A stretch of 64,000 nucleotides of DNA from Bacteroidales bacterium (lineage in GTDB: Bacteria > Bacteroidota > Bacteroidia > Bacteroidales > F082): NCBI GenBank assembly GCA_024710405.1, contig JANJUV010000007.1:248001-312000 (forward strand). Direction: 5' to 3'. Made by a program: the position numbers and the translations under genes. Numbering within the stretch: position 1 is the first letter of the stretch; each line of letters starts with the position of its first letter. The notes beneath the pieces were generated by a model. That model did not search any database, was not told the origin of the DNA, and saw only the letters and a program-made list of their open reading frames with translations. Shown one piece after another: positions 25,189-34,924 of this stretch.

Positions 25189-26856
25189 TCAATTAATTTT
25201 GACAACTCTTAAATCTTCTACAGAATTCTTACCTTTAGCTTTGAGCACATATATACCAGCTTCGACTTGCCCCCAAACCTTATTGAATTCAGATTGTGTG
25301 AGGGTTTGAGCATCTGCGCTGAAAAGTAATTTTCCGTTGATATCGTATAATGCAAACCAGTCAACCTCATTATCTGCTATAAGGTTAATCATTGAAGAAG
25401 CAGGATTTGGATACACGCTGATCAAAGATTTCTTCTCAGGTTTCTGCTTATCGAGTGTCGTCAGCAATGAGTTGGCCAACATATAATCGGGTATCCCGTA
25501 ACCAAAATAAACATCTGGGTTATTGGCTTTGTCGGCACTTAATTTCACTGCCTCCTTAATTTGCATATTAGTCATACTGGGATTGGCTTGCCACAAGCAT
25601 GCTGACATTCCGGCAATGATCGGTGATGAGAAAGAAGTGCCACTTCCATTGCCAAAAGAGTTATTAGAAGACGCCAGTGCAGTACCGAAGCCGGTTGCCA
25701 TAACTTCTGGCTTAATTCTTCCATCGAAAGTAGGGCCAATTGAACTGAAAGGTGCACGATTGCCTCCTGCATCAACCGCTCCGATTGAAAAAACATCAAA
25801 ACCATCAGCAGGAGCTCCTATATAAGGAAACGACATGTTACTTCCTGAATTACCGGCGCTGTTCACCACAAGAATACCTTTTGAAGATGCAATATCGGCT
25901 CCAATAGTTACAATACAGGTTGATCCGTCCATATGGCTATATGTGTGGTTGTGCTGAGGCATATCAAAAGTGATATAACCAAGTGATGAATTTATAATAT
26001 CAGCCCCAATGCTGTCAGCGAATTCAGCAGCAGAAACCCAATTATATTCTTCAATGAGGTTCTCTGAAAAGACATACTCAGGACGTAACAGCCAGAACGA
26101 TGCACGGGGTGCCGTGCCCACGAGCTGTCCGGAAGCGTTGGAGCCTATTGTGCTCAGCACAGCTGTTCCATGATAACTTTGTGTATAAACATCACCACCG
26201 GGTTCAACAAAATCTTTAGTGCCAAGGATTCTGTTATTGGCCCAAAGGCTATCGAAGGCTATATGTGTAGGCACCTCGATAAAACCAGCATCAAGCACAG
26301 CAATCACCATGCCTTCGCCTTTAAAACCTTCGTTGTGAAGCGAAATACCATTGATCTGACTGATCTGATCCTGACCTGAGCCATAATTATAATCATTAAT
26401 TCCTGTAGCTGACTTGATAACAGGAGATTGACCTGGGATAATTACTTCTGAAGAAAAAAACTCTTTTTCCTTAATTTGTTGTTTAAGAGGTTGATCTTCA
26501 AGTCCACGAATCTGAAATACATAAGGAAGTGCATTGATTGCATCCAAAACGGCAGGATCGGTTGTTTCTATGGTGACTCCATTCAACCAACGCGTCGCAA
26601 AAAGCAATCTGGCTCCTGTAGCAGCCACACCTGATAAATATTCTGTATTAACTGGGATATCATTTTCATGTACAGGTATTTGCTGCCTCTCCCTACGATC
26701 AAGTGCACGCTGAGTGAGAAATGCAGACGGATTATCAATACTGTAGGGTGAATTGTTCTTATCAGTAAACTGCACATAATAACGGTCGGGCGCTATCTGC
26801 GCAAATGATACAAGCTGTACTAACAACAGTCCTAATACTAATAATGTACTTTTCAT
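25189..26856 (-). CDS. Secreted subtilisin-like serine peptidase (S8) with T9SS sorting domain
   Basis: The 555-residue precursor has a signal peptide ending LVSFAQ, an inhibitor-like propeptide (about 20-165), and an S8 catalytic domain with the triad Asp189 (VIAVLDAGF), His229 (YHGTAVLSTIGS) and Ser408 (GSGTSFSSPIIAGM), plus the oxyanion region VVNSAGNSGS. A type A sorting domain begins SVYPNPASSMINL near residue 475 and ends VEDLRVVKIN. It would be exported by the Sec and type IX systems and cut proteins at or beyond the cell surface. A TACTTTTG box lies upstream. All three triad residues are intact. Confidence 0.94.
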   Translation of the reverse strand: MKSTLLVLGLLLVQLVSFAQIAPDRYYVQFTDKNNSPYSIDNPSAFLTQRALDRRERQQIPVHENDIPVNTEYLSGVAATGARLLFATRWLNGVTIETTDPAVLDAINALPYVFQIRGLEDQPLKQQIKEKEFFSSEVIIPGQSPVIKSATGINDYNYGSGQDQISQINGISLHNEGFKGEGMVIAVLDAGFIEVPTHIAFDSLWANNRILGTKDFVEPGGDVYTQSYHGTAVLSTIGSNASGQLVGTAPRASFWLLRPEYVFSENLIEEYNWVSAAEFADSIGADIINSSLGYITFDMPQHNHTYSHMDGSTCIVTIGADIASSKGILVVNSAGNSGSNMSFPYIGAPADGFDVFSIGAVDAGGNRAPFSSIGPTFDGRIKPEVMATGFGTALASSNNSFGNGSGTSFSSPIIAGMSACLWQANPSMTNMQIKEAVKLSADKANNPDVYFGYGIPDYMLANSLLTTLDKQKPEKKSLISVYPNPASSMINLIADNEVDWFALYDINGKLLFSADAQTLTQSEFNKVWGQVEAGIYVLKAKGKNSVEDLRVVKIN

Positions 26857-26881
26857 TTTCGTAATTTTCGTTTCAACAATA

Positions 26882-26889
26882 CAAAAGTA
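26882..26889 (-). promoter_or_regulatory. -7 promoter box for the subtilase gene
   Basis: On the - strand this reads TACTTTTG, 25 bases before the start codon at 26856. No clear -33 TTG is at the right distance. Confidence 0.5.
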
Positions 26890-27046
26890 AGCAAAACTTG
26901 TTCATCGAATATTCCGGTAACCGATTATAACATTTAAACCTTCCGAAAGCTTAACCAGACTGTTGTTCTGATTTCCGAGTGCACAAACAGATGTAGACTT
27001 TGTGCAAAACGAACATAATCCTATGGTAACTCCTTGTTAAAGGTGT

Positions 27047-28948
27047 TCAATCCAGCATTAAAAGTTTATTATTATCCAGCCAACTGTCCGGTATCAATGA
27101 ATGGCCGAGAATAACCTCCCGGATAGGTTTATTTCCTTCAATTTCTGCAATCGCATGTTTGTTATTCATCTGCCATACGTCAACAGGCATTGAATAATAC
27201 ACCTGACTGCCATCAGTAAAAGTAATGGTCAATTCAACAGGCAAAGGAAGTCCACCAATATTTTCAATGACTATTTTTCGGTCTTTGGTTATTTTTCTGA
27301 TGGCCAGATCGGGATAAGCCTGATCATAAAACCACGGATTGATAAACCAGGCAAGATCTGTATCGGTTATATTTTCAAGAGATTTGAAAAAGTCAAGCGG
27401 ATGGGGATGCTTGCCCTTCCATTGCTCCATAAATAAAAACAAAGCCTGTGTGTATAACTCGCTGCCAAGCAAACGCTCCAGAAAATGGAATGCAATAGCA
27501 GGCCTTACATAACTGCTGTGGCGCAAAGCGGAGTAATTCGCTGATAATAATTGATTTGGTATCATTGGTGGAATATCCATTTCCTTTCCTGCAAAATTCT
27601 GAAATGTCGAAATCGTGCGTTCAAGATAACCATAGTCAGAAAAAAGACTATCGACCATAAAAGCCGGCCATATGCTTGCAAAACCCTCATCCATCCATGC
27701 ATATTTCTTTTCATTTGTTCCCATATAAAAGGGAAAATAGCTATGCGCCATTTCGTGGTATGTCAAACCAAACAGATTAGCAGCATCAACTGGTGCACTG
27801 TTGTTCGCCATCATGGGTGTTTCCATCCCGCCCGAAGGTCGTCCGTTGCAAAAATTCGTCATTTTTGGATATGGGAATGGATAACCGGGATGCCTGAATG
27901 ACATGTCACGTGCGGCTTGCGCTGCATATACAACAACATTTGACCAGTGAGGCGCACCCGGTGGATACACTGACTCAATGAAGGTATATCTTTTGTTTAC
28001 CGAATCCGTTTGAACCAGAACAGCATCCCAAAGATGTCCTTTTGCAACACCAAAGCTAAAATCAGGAACACCTCTGGCTTCATATTTCCAGGTCTTTTGT
28101 CTTACAGGTGAAATTTGATCCATTTTTTTAAGGTCATCTTCCTTAATTATATTGACAACATCCATGCTTTTAAGGGCAGCTTGATAACGGCTAAGCACCT
28201 GATCAGAAAATACTTCCTCTGGATTCTGTACAAAACCAGTGGCCCAGACCATGAAATCAGCAGGCACTTTTAGTCTCACCTTATAATTATTAATGTCCTG
28301 ATAAAACTCCACACTCCCACCGTATGAAATCATATCCCAGCCATCAATGTCGTCATAAACTGCGATCTGTGGATACCAATATGCCACAAACATCACCGAG
28401 TCACTGTACTTGCCCATTCTGATGGTTCGGTTAACAGGCAATTTAGTTTTCCATTCAAGTTCAACCTTATAGTTTTTGCCAGGGTATAACCTTAACTTGT
28501 TTACCACTAGTTTTGTTCCTTGTCTTGATATTGTTCCGGCATTCTTAATATCGATCAGGACATTATCAATACTCAGCTTGCTGATGTGCATTCCATCATG
28601 CAGGTCCTTTACACCAATATCCCAGTCCCGGCTGTTTCCTTTTCTGAAAATGTCCTGATAAAGATTAAAAACCAATCTGTCGAGTGTATCGGGGCTGTTG
28701 TTTTGATAAATTGCTGTCAAGCTGCCAATTATACTAAAGTTCTTAACGTCCATAGCAGCATCAATTATATAGTCGGTTGTGTTTTGCCAGTAGTTCCTCC
28801 CCGGGATACCTGAAAGAGTTCTCGTCTGATGAGCTACAGCCTTGCGGAACTCCGCGGGAACCGGATAAGCATAAGTTGAATTCTGTGACACAGCATTAAG
28901 TCCAGTGAGGATTAAAAGCAGTATCAATAAGAGGAAACGAGGTTGCAT
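27047..28948 (-). CDS. M1-like (gluzincin) zinc metallopeptidase, secreted
   Basis: The open frame runs upstream to 29200, but the ATG at 28948 is preferred: it begins a clean signal peptide (MQPRFLLLILLL, cleavage near NAVSQ) and avoids overlap with the divergent aldehyde dehydrogenase gene. The resulting 633-residue protein has an N-terminal beta domain, the GGMETPMMANN exopeptidase-type motif and the zinc site H398-E-M-A-H402 followed after 18 residues by Glu421 in WMDEGF, the exact gluzincin spacing. It is predicted to be a periplasmic or surface metallopeptidase. No T9SS sorting domain is present. No promoter box could be identified. Confidence 0.92.
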   Translation of the reverse strand: MQPRFLLLILLLILTGLNAVSQNSTYAYPVPAEFRKAVAHQTRTLSGIPGRNYWQNTTDYIIDAAMDVKNFSIIGSLTAIYQNNSPDTLDRLVFNLYQDIFRKGNSRDWDIGVKDLHDGMHISKLSIDNVLIDIKNAGTISRQGTKLVVNKLRLYPGKNYKVELEWKTKLPVNRTIRMGKYSDSVMFVAYWYPQIAVYDDIDGWDMISYGGSVEFYQDINNYKVRLKVPADFMVWATGFVQNPEEVFSDQVLSRYQAALKSMDVVNIIKEDDLKKMDQISPVRQKTWKYEARGVPDFSFGVAKGHLWDAVLVQTDSVNKRYTFIESVYPPGAPHWSNVVVYAAQAARDMSFRHPGYPFPYPKMTNFCNGRPSGGMETPMMANNSAPVDAANLFGLTYHEMAHSYFPFYMGTNEKKYAWMDEGFASIWPAFMVDSLFSDYGYLERTISTFQNFAGKEMDIPPMIPNQLLSANYSALRHSSYVRPAIAFHFLERLLGSELYTQALFLFMEQWKGKHPHPLDFFKSLENITDTDLAWFINPWFYDQAYPDLAIRKITKDRKIVIENIGGLPLPVELTITFTDGSQVYYSMPVDVWQMNNKHAIAEIEGNKPIREVILGHSLIPDSWLDNNKLLMLD

Positions 28949-29044
28949 GATTTGACTTTTTTGGAGCGTAAAAGTAATGAAAACACAAGTCAGGGATCCT
29001 GATGTAATGATTGTTTTAGTTATTTTGCAGCAAAAGCCTTTGCC

Positions 29045-30409
29045 ATGCACATAAGCCTTAATCCCTATACCAGGGAAATTATTGCTCGTTATGAATTGTA
29101 TTCCGACACAGATATCGAAAGAACAATCAGTCAATGTAATCAGGCATTTAAGCAACTCCAAAAGGTCAATGTAAAGGATAGAGCACAGATTTTTCATCAA
29201 CTTACATCAATTCTGGAAAACAGAAAGATTGAGTTTGCCGTTTTGATCACAGATGAGATGGGCAAACCTTTTGCAGAATCTGTTGGTGAGATTGAAAAAT
29301 GCGCCTGGTTATGCAGACACTTCAGCGATCCTGAAAACATTACTGTAGAGGATGAATTACTCCATATCGACGGACAACAAACAAAACTTACTTATGAGCC
29401 TTTGGGTGTAATTTTTGCTGTTATGCCCTGGAATTTTCCATTCTGGCAGGTATTGAGGTTTGCAGTTCCCAATGTTGCCGCAGGAAATACCTGTGTGATG
29501 AAACATGCACCAAATGTAAGCGGTTGTTCACTTGCTATAGAACGTCTTTTTCTGGAAGCCGGATTCCCGAAAGGTACTTTTTCAAGCCTGCTGATTGACA
29601 TACCGCAGGTGGAAAAAGTGATTGGGCATCGATTAATTAAAGGTGTAACATTGACGGGAAGTGCATCTGCCGGAAAATCAGTGGCTCAGCTGGCAGGAAG
29701 ATATGCAAAAAAATGTGTTCTGGAGTTGGGAGGCTCTGACCCATTGATAGTGTTTGCTGATGCGGATATTGAAAAAAGTTGCTACACAGGTGTGAGATCA
29801 AGGATGCTGAATGCCGGTCAGGTATGCATTGCTGCAAAACGATTTATTGTTCACGAAACTATTTTCGAAAGGTATGTTGAATGCTTTAAGGACCAGACTA
29901 AACTACTGAGACTTGGCAACCCTATGCTTGAAGCAACCAATATTGGTCCAATGGCAAGGCCAGATTTGGTGCAACAAATTGAAAAGCAAGTAAATGATTC
30001 TGTCAGCATGGGTGCACGTGTCGTCCTTGGTGCCAAAAGGTGGGAGCATCATGAAGGATTTTACGAGCCAACCATTCTGACGGATATTTCAGCTGATATG
30101 CCTGTTTTCAAAGAAGAAACTTTCGGACCGGTTGCAATTTTCATTCCTTTCACAGATACTGAAGAAGCCATTCGGATTGCCAATAGCAGTTTGTTCGGTT
30201 TGGGAGCAGGTTTATGGACGTCTGATATGGCAAAGGCGGATTATGTTGCGAATAGGATTGAAGCAGGTGCAGTGTTCGTAAACAGCATGGTGCGCAGCGA
30301 TCCGCGCCTTCCATTTGGCGGATGCAAAGGATCGGGTTACGGACGTGAGCTTCACAAAGCCGGAATGAAAGAGTTTATGAACCTTAAAACCATTCAGTTT
30401 TCAACATGA
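29045..30409 (+). CDS. Aldehyde dehydrogenase family protein (succinate-semialdehyde dehydrogenase-like)
   Basis: The 454-residue enzyme has the ALDH landmarks: [10 protein letters not shown], the NAD-binding [13 protein letters not shown], catalytic Glu227 in VLELGGSDP, the nucleophile Cys261 in [19 protein letters not shown] and the C-terminal [16 protein letters not shown]. The compact size and sequence style match short succinate-semialdehyde dehydrogenases that oxidise the aldehyde with NAD(P)+ in the cytoplasm. The stop overlaps the trmD start in an ATGA, so expression is coupled. The aldehyde substrate is not determined by sequence alone. Confidence 0.93.
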   Translation: MHISLNPYTREIIARYELYSDTDIERTISQCNQAFKQLQKVNVKDRAQIFHQLTSILENRKIEFAVLITDEMGKPFAESVGEIEKCAWLCRHFSDPENITVEDELLHIDGQQTKLTYEPLGVIFAVMPWNFPFWQVLRFAVPNVAAGNTCVMKHAPNVSGCSLAIERLFLEAGFPKGTFSSLLIDIPQVEKVIGHRLIKGVTLTGSASAGKSVAQLAGRYAKKCVLELGGSDPLIVFADADIEKSCYTGVRSRMLNAGQVCIAAKRFIVHETIFERYVECFKDQTKLLRLGNPMLEATNIGPMARPDLVQQIEKQVNDSVSMGARVVLGAKRWEHHEGFYEPTILTDISADMPVFKEETFGPVAIFIPFTDTEEAIRIANSSLFGLGAGLWTSDMAKADYVANRIEAGAVFVNSMVRSDPRLPFGGCKGSGYGRELHKAGMKEFMNLKTIQFST

Positions 30410-31107
30410 GAATAGATATCATAACGATTTTTCCTGAAATGTTTGCCGGCCCGTTTTCTGAATCCATCATCAAAAGGGCTGTTCTTAAAAACAAAGCTGA
30501 AATACAACTGCACGATCTGAGGAATTATTCCACAGACAAACACAGGAAGGTTGATGATTATGCTTTTGGTGGTGAGGCAGGAATGGTAATGATGATAGAA
30601 CCTATTGACAGGTGCATCAGTATTCTGAAAGAGCAGCGAAACTATGACGAAATTATCTATCTCAGCCCTGATGGCACAATGCTGACACAACATTTATGTA
30701 ATAAGCTTTCACTTCTGAACAACATTGTTTTGCTTTGCGGTCATTATAAAGGTATTGACGAAAGAATCAGAGAAAATTTAATTACCTTGGAGATATCAAT
30801 CGGAGATTATGTCTTGTCAGGAGGTGAGTTGGCTGCTGCTGTGTTGACCGACAGTATCGTACGCCTGATACCCGGTGTGCTTGGCGACGAGACCTCTGCG
30901 CTCTCTGATTCTTTTCAGGATGGCCTTGTTTCTCCTCCGGTTTACACCCGGCCGCGCAACTACAAAGGATGGAATGTTCCTGAGATACTGCTTTCAGGTG
31001 ATCAAAAAGCAATTGACCGATGGAAAATGGATCAGGCTGAGCAGCGTACCCAAACTAAAAGGCCCGATTTGCTGAAAGACCAAGAGCTACATTCTGATAA
31101 CAAATGA
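30406..31107 (+). CDS. trmD: tRNA (guanine-37 N1)-methyltransferase
   Basis: The 233-residue protein carries the SPOUT trefoil-knot signatures of Trm[14 protein letters not shown] at the N terminus, [27 protein letters not shown], and [15 protein letters not shown], ending in a C-terminal helical domain with [15 protein letters not shown]. It methylates G37 next to the anticodon and so prevents frameshifting. Position just before rplS matches the common trmD-rplS order, although about 200 bases and a separate promoter lie between them here. Confidence 0.97.
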   Translation: MRIDIITIFPEMFAGPFSESIIKRAVLKNKAEIQLHDLRNYSTDKHRKVDDYAFGGEAGMVMMIEPIDRCISILKEQRNYDEIIYLSPDGTMLTQHLCNKLSLLNNIVLLCGHYKGIDERIRENLITLEISIGDYVLSGGELAAAVLTDSIVRLIPGVLGDETSALSDSFQDGLVSPPVYTRPRNYKGWNVPEILLSGDQKAIDRWKMDQAEQRTQTKRPDLLKDQELHSDNK

Positions 31108-31231
31108 TCATTTTATCGAGTAAAGTTTTAGCCATTCATAATGTATTATATTGACACACAAACAAAAATACTTTTATCTTCATTGAAATCCGGCAATCGC
31201 ATCAACGTAATTCACGAAAAAAATGGCTTAA

Positions 31232-31264
31232 TTGTTATCACTTAAAAAAAAGGCTGTATATTTG
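31232..31264 (+). promoter_or_regulatory. Promoter of rplS
   Basis: TTG at 31232-31234 and TATATTTG at 31257-31264, 22 bases apart, form a slightly long-spaced Bacteroidota promoter. The ATG at 31308 leaves a leader of about 40 bases, so rplS can be transcribed independently of trmD. Confidence 0.6.
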
Positions 31265-31307
31265 CACTCGTTTTTCAATTTTGCACCCCGAAAATAATTA
31301 TCTAAAA

Positions 31308-31661
31308 ATGAGCCAGAACGCTATTATTCAGTTTGTGGAAGATCAGGTGGCAGTAAAACAATTTCCTGAATTCAATGCTGGTGATACCATCACCGTAACC
31401 TATAAAATCATAGAAGGCAATAAAGAACGTCTTCAAAAATTTCAGGGCGTTGTGCTTCAACGTGTAGGAGATGGCCCAAAGGCAACGTTTACCCTAAGAA
31501 AAATTTCAAACAACGTGGGTGTTGAAAGAATATTTCCTGTAGCCTCACCATTTATTGATGAGATAGAGGTGAATAAAATGGGTTCAGTCCGCAGGGCACG
31601 CATTTTCTACCTTAGAGATCTGCGCGGTAAGAAGGCACGCATCAAGGAAGCACGCCGCTAA
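31308..31661 (+). CDS. rplS: Large ribosomal subunit protein bL19
   Basis: From the ATG at 31308 the protein has 117 residues, the usual L19 length; the open frame reaches a TTG at 31281 but that extension has no counterpart in the family. Signature segments are [43 protein letters not shown] and [20 protein letters not shown]. bL19 sits at the interface of the 30S and 50S subunits. A strong hairpin terminator follows. Confidence 0.97.
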   Translation: MSQNAIIQFVEDQVAVKQFPEFNAGDTITVTYKIIEGNKERLQKFQGVVLQRVGDGPKATFTLRKISNNVGVERIFPVASPFIDEIEVNKMGSVRRARIFYLRDLRGKKARIKEARR

Positions 31662-31680
31662 ACATAATGAAAGATTTGGT

Positions 31681-31710
31681 AAAAGCCTGACTGATAAGTC
31701 AGGTTTTTTT
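31681..31710 (+). terminator. Rho-independent terminator after rplS
   Basis: A perfect seven-base stem, CCTGACT (31686-31692) and AGTCAGG (31697-31703), closes a GATA tetraloop and is followed by seven T. The distal arm covers the stop codon of the convergent rlmB-like gene, so the coding region and terminator share bases. Confidence 0.9.
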
Positions 31711-32457
31711 ATTTCGTTGTCTGACCACTTCAAACATGGCAATTCCGGCTGCCACCCCTACATTTAGCGATGCAAGGGATCCCTGCATCGGAATCGCCAG
31801 GAGATGATCAGATTTACGTAGGTATTCTCCTGAAATTCCATCCTCTTCAGACCCGAGAATAAGTGCCAAAGGGCCCGATAAAATTACATCATAGAGAATA
31901 TCTGTTGATTTTTCTGTCACTGAAATGATTGTAAGCCCCGACAACTTCAGGTATTCAAGGCTGTTTTTCAAATTGGGCTCACGGCAAACTTTTACCCTCA
32001 TTAATGCTCCGGCCGAAGTTTTCAATGCATCTGCCCCTATGCTTACCGAACCCCTCGAAGGTATAACGATGGCATGAACCCCGGCAGCCTCTGCTGTTCG
32101 GGCTATGGCCCCAAAGTTTCTGACGTCGGTTACTCTGTCAAGTATTAGTAAAAAGGGATCTGTACCTTGTTCAAAAAGGCCGGGTAAAATTTGTTCGAGA
32201 CTGTAATATCCAACGGGTGAAACAAATGCTGCAACACCCTGATGATTCTTGCGGGTAAGTCTGTTCAGTTTCTCTGCAGGAACAAATAAATAAGGTATCT
32301 GAAGGTACCTGCATGTATTAATGATTTCTGTGATCAAAGGATCTTTAGATGCACGGGAAAGATAAACCTTATCAACCTGCTTGTCCGATTTAAGTGCCTC
32401 GAGAACAGGATGCACACCATATATCAGATCGTTGAACTGTTTGTTTTCATCAACCAT
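31699..32457 (-). CDS. rlmB: TrmH/RlmB-family 23S rRNA 2'-O-ribose methyltransferase
   Basis: The 252-residue protein has an N-terminal L30e-like substrate domain (IYGVHPVLEALKSDK) and a SPOUT domain with the three SpoU motifs: RNFGAIARTAEAAGVHAIV, LALILGSEEDGIS and IPMQGSLASLNVGVAAGIA. RlmB methylates G2251 in the peptidyl-transferase P-loop; closely related TrmH proteins act on other sites, so the exact target is by family resemblance. A -33/-7 promoter lies upstream. Its last codons overlap the rplS terminator. Confidence 0.92.
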   Translation of the reverse strand: MVDENKQFNDLIYGVHPVLEALKSDKQVDKVYLSRASKDPLITEIINTCRYLQIPYLFVPAEKLNRLTRKNHQGVAAFVSPVGYYSLEQILPGLFEQGTDPFLLILDRVTDVRNFGAIARTAEAAGVHAIVIPSRGSVSIGADALKTSAGALMRVKVCREPNLKNSLEYLKLSGLTIISVTEKSTDILYDVILSGPLALILGSEEDGISGEYLRKSDHLLAIPMQGSLASLNVGVAAGIAMFEVVRQRNKKT

Positions 32458-32518
32458 GTTTTACTACTCCTTTTGATATTGATGTCCTTTCAATGAATCA
32501 AAGTCAGAAAATTTCTTA

Positions 32519-32550
32519 CAAAAGTAAGTGAATGTATCCAACAAGAACAA
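32519..32550 (-). promoter_or_regulatory. Promoter of the rlmB-like gene
   Basis: On the - strand TTG (32548-32550) is followed after 21 bases by TACTTTTG (32519-32526). The -7 box lies within a 14-base palindrome CTTACAAAAGTAAG at 32515-32528, similar to the palindromes near the XRE gene. Confidence 0.6.
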
Positions 32551-32666
32551 AATTGAAAAAAGCAATCTGAATGTGATCATTCAAATTAAAGCAAGAATAA
32601 AATTGTATGAAACATCACATTCACTGGTTTAGTTTGTATTTTAGCAGCACATTTGAAAAATCCGGC

Positions 32667-33473
32667 ATGAAATTTATCTTTTCCGGAATGCTATGCTTTT
32701 GCCTCATTTCGGTTTTCGGGCTAAGTGCCCAGACATACGTACCGCCCCGCCCGTTGAGTGACCATAACCTGATAAAATCGTTTTTATCGACTCATCTGGT
32801 GTACCCTACTGAGGAATACGGCCAAAAAACCAAAGGAACAGTCACGCTTTCATTTCTGATAAAATCTGATGGGAATATAAAGAAAATTAATGTAAAAGAA
32901 GGGATTACAGAATCGCTAAACAATGAAGCAATCAGGTTACTCAGAAAAATTATCTGGCTACCTGCAAGTTTAAATGGAGTTGCAGTTGATGCCGAACATG
33001 AATTCAGCGTGAAATTTGACCCCCGCAAGTACGAAAAAGTTCGTCATAAGAATCTGCTCCAACCAGCATGTCATTTGCCTGCTTCTGCAGACACTTCCTC
33101 TGTGATTTATTCCTTTAGCAAGATCGAAACTTCGCCTGAACCCGTTATTGAAGGTGGAATAAGAAATCTTGCTTCCTATATGAAAGAGAATCTAAGGTAT
33201 CCTGAAGCAGCTTACAGACTGAATTTGAGCGGAATAGTTACTTTAGGATTTGTGGTGGAACCTGACAGTTCAATTACCAATATTCATGTAATAAAGGCAG
33301 TTGGAGGAGGTTGTGAGCAGGAAGCCATCAGAATCGTGCAGGAAATATGCTGGAAGCCTGCAACAATAAATAGCATGGCTGTGCGGTCCATATATACTTT
33401 CGACATCCGGTTTTCACTGGATAACAACAACAGGACGAATCATATACCAAACAGACAATCGAGTGGAATTTAA
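32667..33473 (+). CDS. Secreted protein with two tandem TonB C-terminal domains
   Basis: The preferred ATG at 32667 starts a signal peptide (MKFIFSGMLCFCLISVFG, cleavage after SAQ); the open frame extends to 32607 without adding a recognisable element. The 268-residue product has two TonB_C-like units, about residues 35-125 and 165-255. Each has the YP...G.V.L.F.I..DG.I..I.V...........EAIR....I.W.PA pattern, and the second contains GGGCEQEAIRI. Classical TonB has an inner-membrane anchor and a proline-rich spacer; both are missing here, so this is probably a periplasmic or envelope-bound relative. The DUF3078 barrel gene follows 31 bases later. Confidence 0.87.
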   Translation: MKFIFSGMLCFCLISVFGLSAQTYVPPRPLSDHNLIKSFLSTHLVYPTEEYGQKTKGTVTLSFLIKSDGNIKKINVKEGITESLNNEAIRLLRKIIWLPASLNGVAVDAEHEFSVKFDPRKYEKVRHKNLLQPACHLPASADTSSVIYSFSKIETSPEPVIEGGIRNLASYMKENLRYPEAAYRLNLSGIVTLGFVVEPDSSITNIHVIKAVGGGCEQEAIRIVQEICWKPATINSMAVRSIYTFDIRFSLDNNNRTNHIPNRQSSGI

Positions 33474-33504
33474 ACAACAACCATATTAACATATACTTAA
33501 ACTT

Positions 33505-34413
33505 ATGAAAAAGTCACTCTTTATTCTCGCAGTTACACTTTTTACAACCTTAATAGCTATTAGCCAGGAAGAGAAACCCTCAAACTGGAGCCGAAGTGGT
33601 TCTGTTGGTCTTAATTTTTCTCAGAGCCATCTGTCCAATTGGGCTGCCGGGGGCGAAAATGCTCTAAACGCATCTGGAAGGTTCATCTATCAAGCTGATT
33701 ATACTCTTGATAAAAGCAAATGGAATACGAATCTCGATCTGGGTTTGGGCTACAGTGTTATAGGTGATAACAAAGCCATTAAAACAGATGACAAAATAGA
33801 GCTTAATTCAATGTATGGATATAAAGCAACAGAAACCCTTTTCTACAGCCTTTCATTTTCTTTTAAATCCCAGTTTACGGATGGTTTCGATTACAAAACA
33901 GACTCGACAAATCCCATTTCCAGATTTATGGCACCCGGCTATGTCACCCTTGGATTAGGTATTGATTGGGCTCCAAACAAGGTGTTCGAAATCAATTTTT
34001 CACCAGCCACAGCCCGCATGACTTTTGTTACTGACCAAAAGCTGGCCGATGCAGGAGCTTTTGGAGTTGACCCCGCAGTCTATGACAACAACATGAATAA
34101 ACTGGAAGACGGCAAAACCAGTAGATTTGAGTTTGGAGGTAAAATGGTTGCCAAATTCAACATCGACATTGCCAGTAATGTGAATTTCACGTCAAAACTT
34201 GAACTTTTTTCAGATTACATAAAGAATCCACAAAACATTGATGTTGACTGGCAAAATCTGATCACCATGAAAGTAAACAGTTGGCTGAATGCCAACATTA
34301 CAACCCATCTGATTTACGATGATGACATCATGATTAAAGATAAAGATGGAAAGACCGGACCACGTACCCAATTTAAGGAGGTTCTCAGCGTAGGTCTTGC
34401 TTATAAATTTTAG
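33505..34413 (+). CDS. DUF3078 outer-membrane beta-barrel-like protein
   Basis: The 302-residue protein has a signal peptide (cleavage near AISQE). The mature part is built from alternating amphipathic strands ending in aromatic residues, beginning NWSRSGSVGLNFSQSHLSNW and GGENALNASG, which is the DUF3078 signature in Bacteroidota, and it ends in LSVGLAYKF, a typical outer-membrane terminal strand. The function of the family is unknown to me. Its neighbour is the tandem TonB_C protein, which hints at a shared envelope role. Confidence 0.85.
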   Translation: MKKSLFILAVTLFTTLIAISQEEKPSNWSRSGSVGLNFSQSHLSNWAAGGENALNASGRFIYQADYTLDKSKWNTNLDLGLGYSVIGDNKAIKTDDKIELNSMYGYKATETLFYSLSFSFKSQFTDGFDYKTDSTNPISRFMAPGYVTLGLGIDWAPNKVFEINFSPATARMTFVTDQKLADAGAFGVDPAVYDNNMNKLEDGKTSRFEFGGKMVAKFNIDIASNVNFTSKLELFSDYIKNPQNIDVDWQNLITMKVNSWLNANITTHLIYDDDIMIKDKDGKTGPRTQFKEVLSVGLAYKF

Positions 34414-34415
34414 TT

Positions 34416-34919
34416 TTGAAAACAATTGGCGTTTTATCCGATACACATGGTTTTATCCATCCCTCAACTCAAGATTTTTTTAAGGATTGCGATGAAATCT
34501 GGCATGCTGGTGATGTTGGAAATATCGAAGTTATCGGGAAATTAAAGGGTATTTCAAAAGTTGTAGCTGTCCCAGGAAACATTGATGATCAAACGATCAG
34601 AAATCTGTTTCCTGAGATACAAGTATTTGAGTTGGAACTGAAGAAAATTCTGATCACCCATATTGGTGGTTATCCGGGGAAATACGCCAAAGGAATCAGG
34701 GAACTTCTACTGAAATTCAAACCCGACATTTTTGTTTGTGGACATTCACATATTCTGAGAATTATGTATGACCACAGCAACAATCTTTTGTTTGTAAACC
34801 CGGGTGCAGCAGGCCGGATTGGAATCCACCAGAAAATCACATTACTGAGATTCAAATTGCATCAGGGCAACATAAGCGACATGGAAATTTTTGAGACTGA
34901 TCGCAGCGAGAAACAATAA
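34416..34919 (+). CDS. YfcE-type metallophosphoesterase
   Basis: Translation appears to start at TTG 34416, two bases after the previous stop, because KTIGVLSDTHGF is the N-terminal metal-binding strand and no ATG precedes it. The 167-residue protein keeps the phosphoesterase metal ligands: SDTHG, WHAGDVGN, PGNID, THIGGYPG, CGHSHI and NPGAAG. YfcE-type enzymes hydrolyse phosphodiesters in the cytoplasm with Mn; the physiological substrate is not known. Its stop lies five bases from that of the convergent DUF4293 gene. Confidence 0.92.
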   Translation: MKTIGVLSDTHGFIHPSTQDFFKDCDEIWHAGDVGNIEVIGKLKGISKVVAVPGNIDDQTIRNLFPEIQVFELELKKILITHIGGYPGKYAKGIRELLLKFKPDIFVCGHSHILRIMYDHSNNLLFVNPGAAGRIGIHQKITLLRFKLHQGNISDMEIFETDRSEKQ

Positions 34920-34924
34920 GGCAT

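Noticed and set aside
25011-25205. 64-codon frame on the - strand after the subtilase gene
   Set aside because: No signal, domain or sensible start context; it overlaps the end of the subtilase and lies in poorly structured intergenic DNA.
28949-29200. N-terminal extension of the M1-like peptidase
   Set aside because: It would precede a clean signal peptide and overlap the divergent aldehyde dehydrogenase gene.
32515-32528. Sixth XRE-type palindrome (CTTACAAAAGTAAG) near the rlmB-like gene
   Set aside because: It differs at both outer bases and coincides with the gene's -7 box, so the resemblance may just reflect the promoter consensus.
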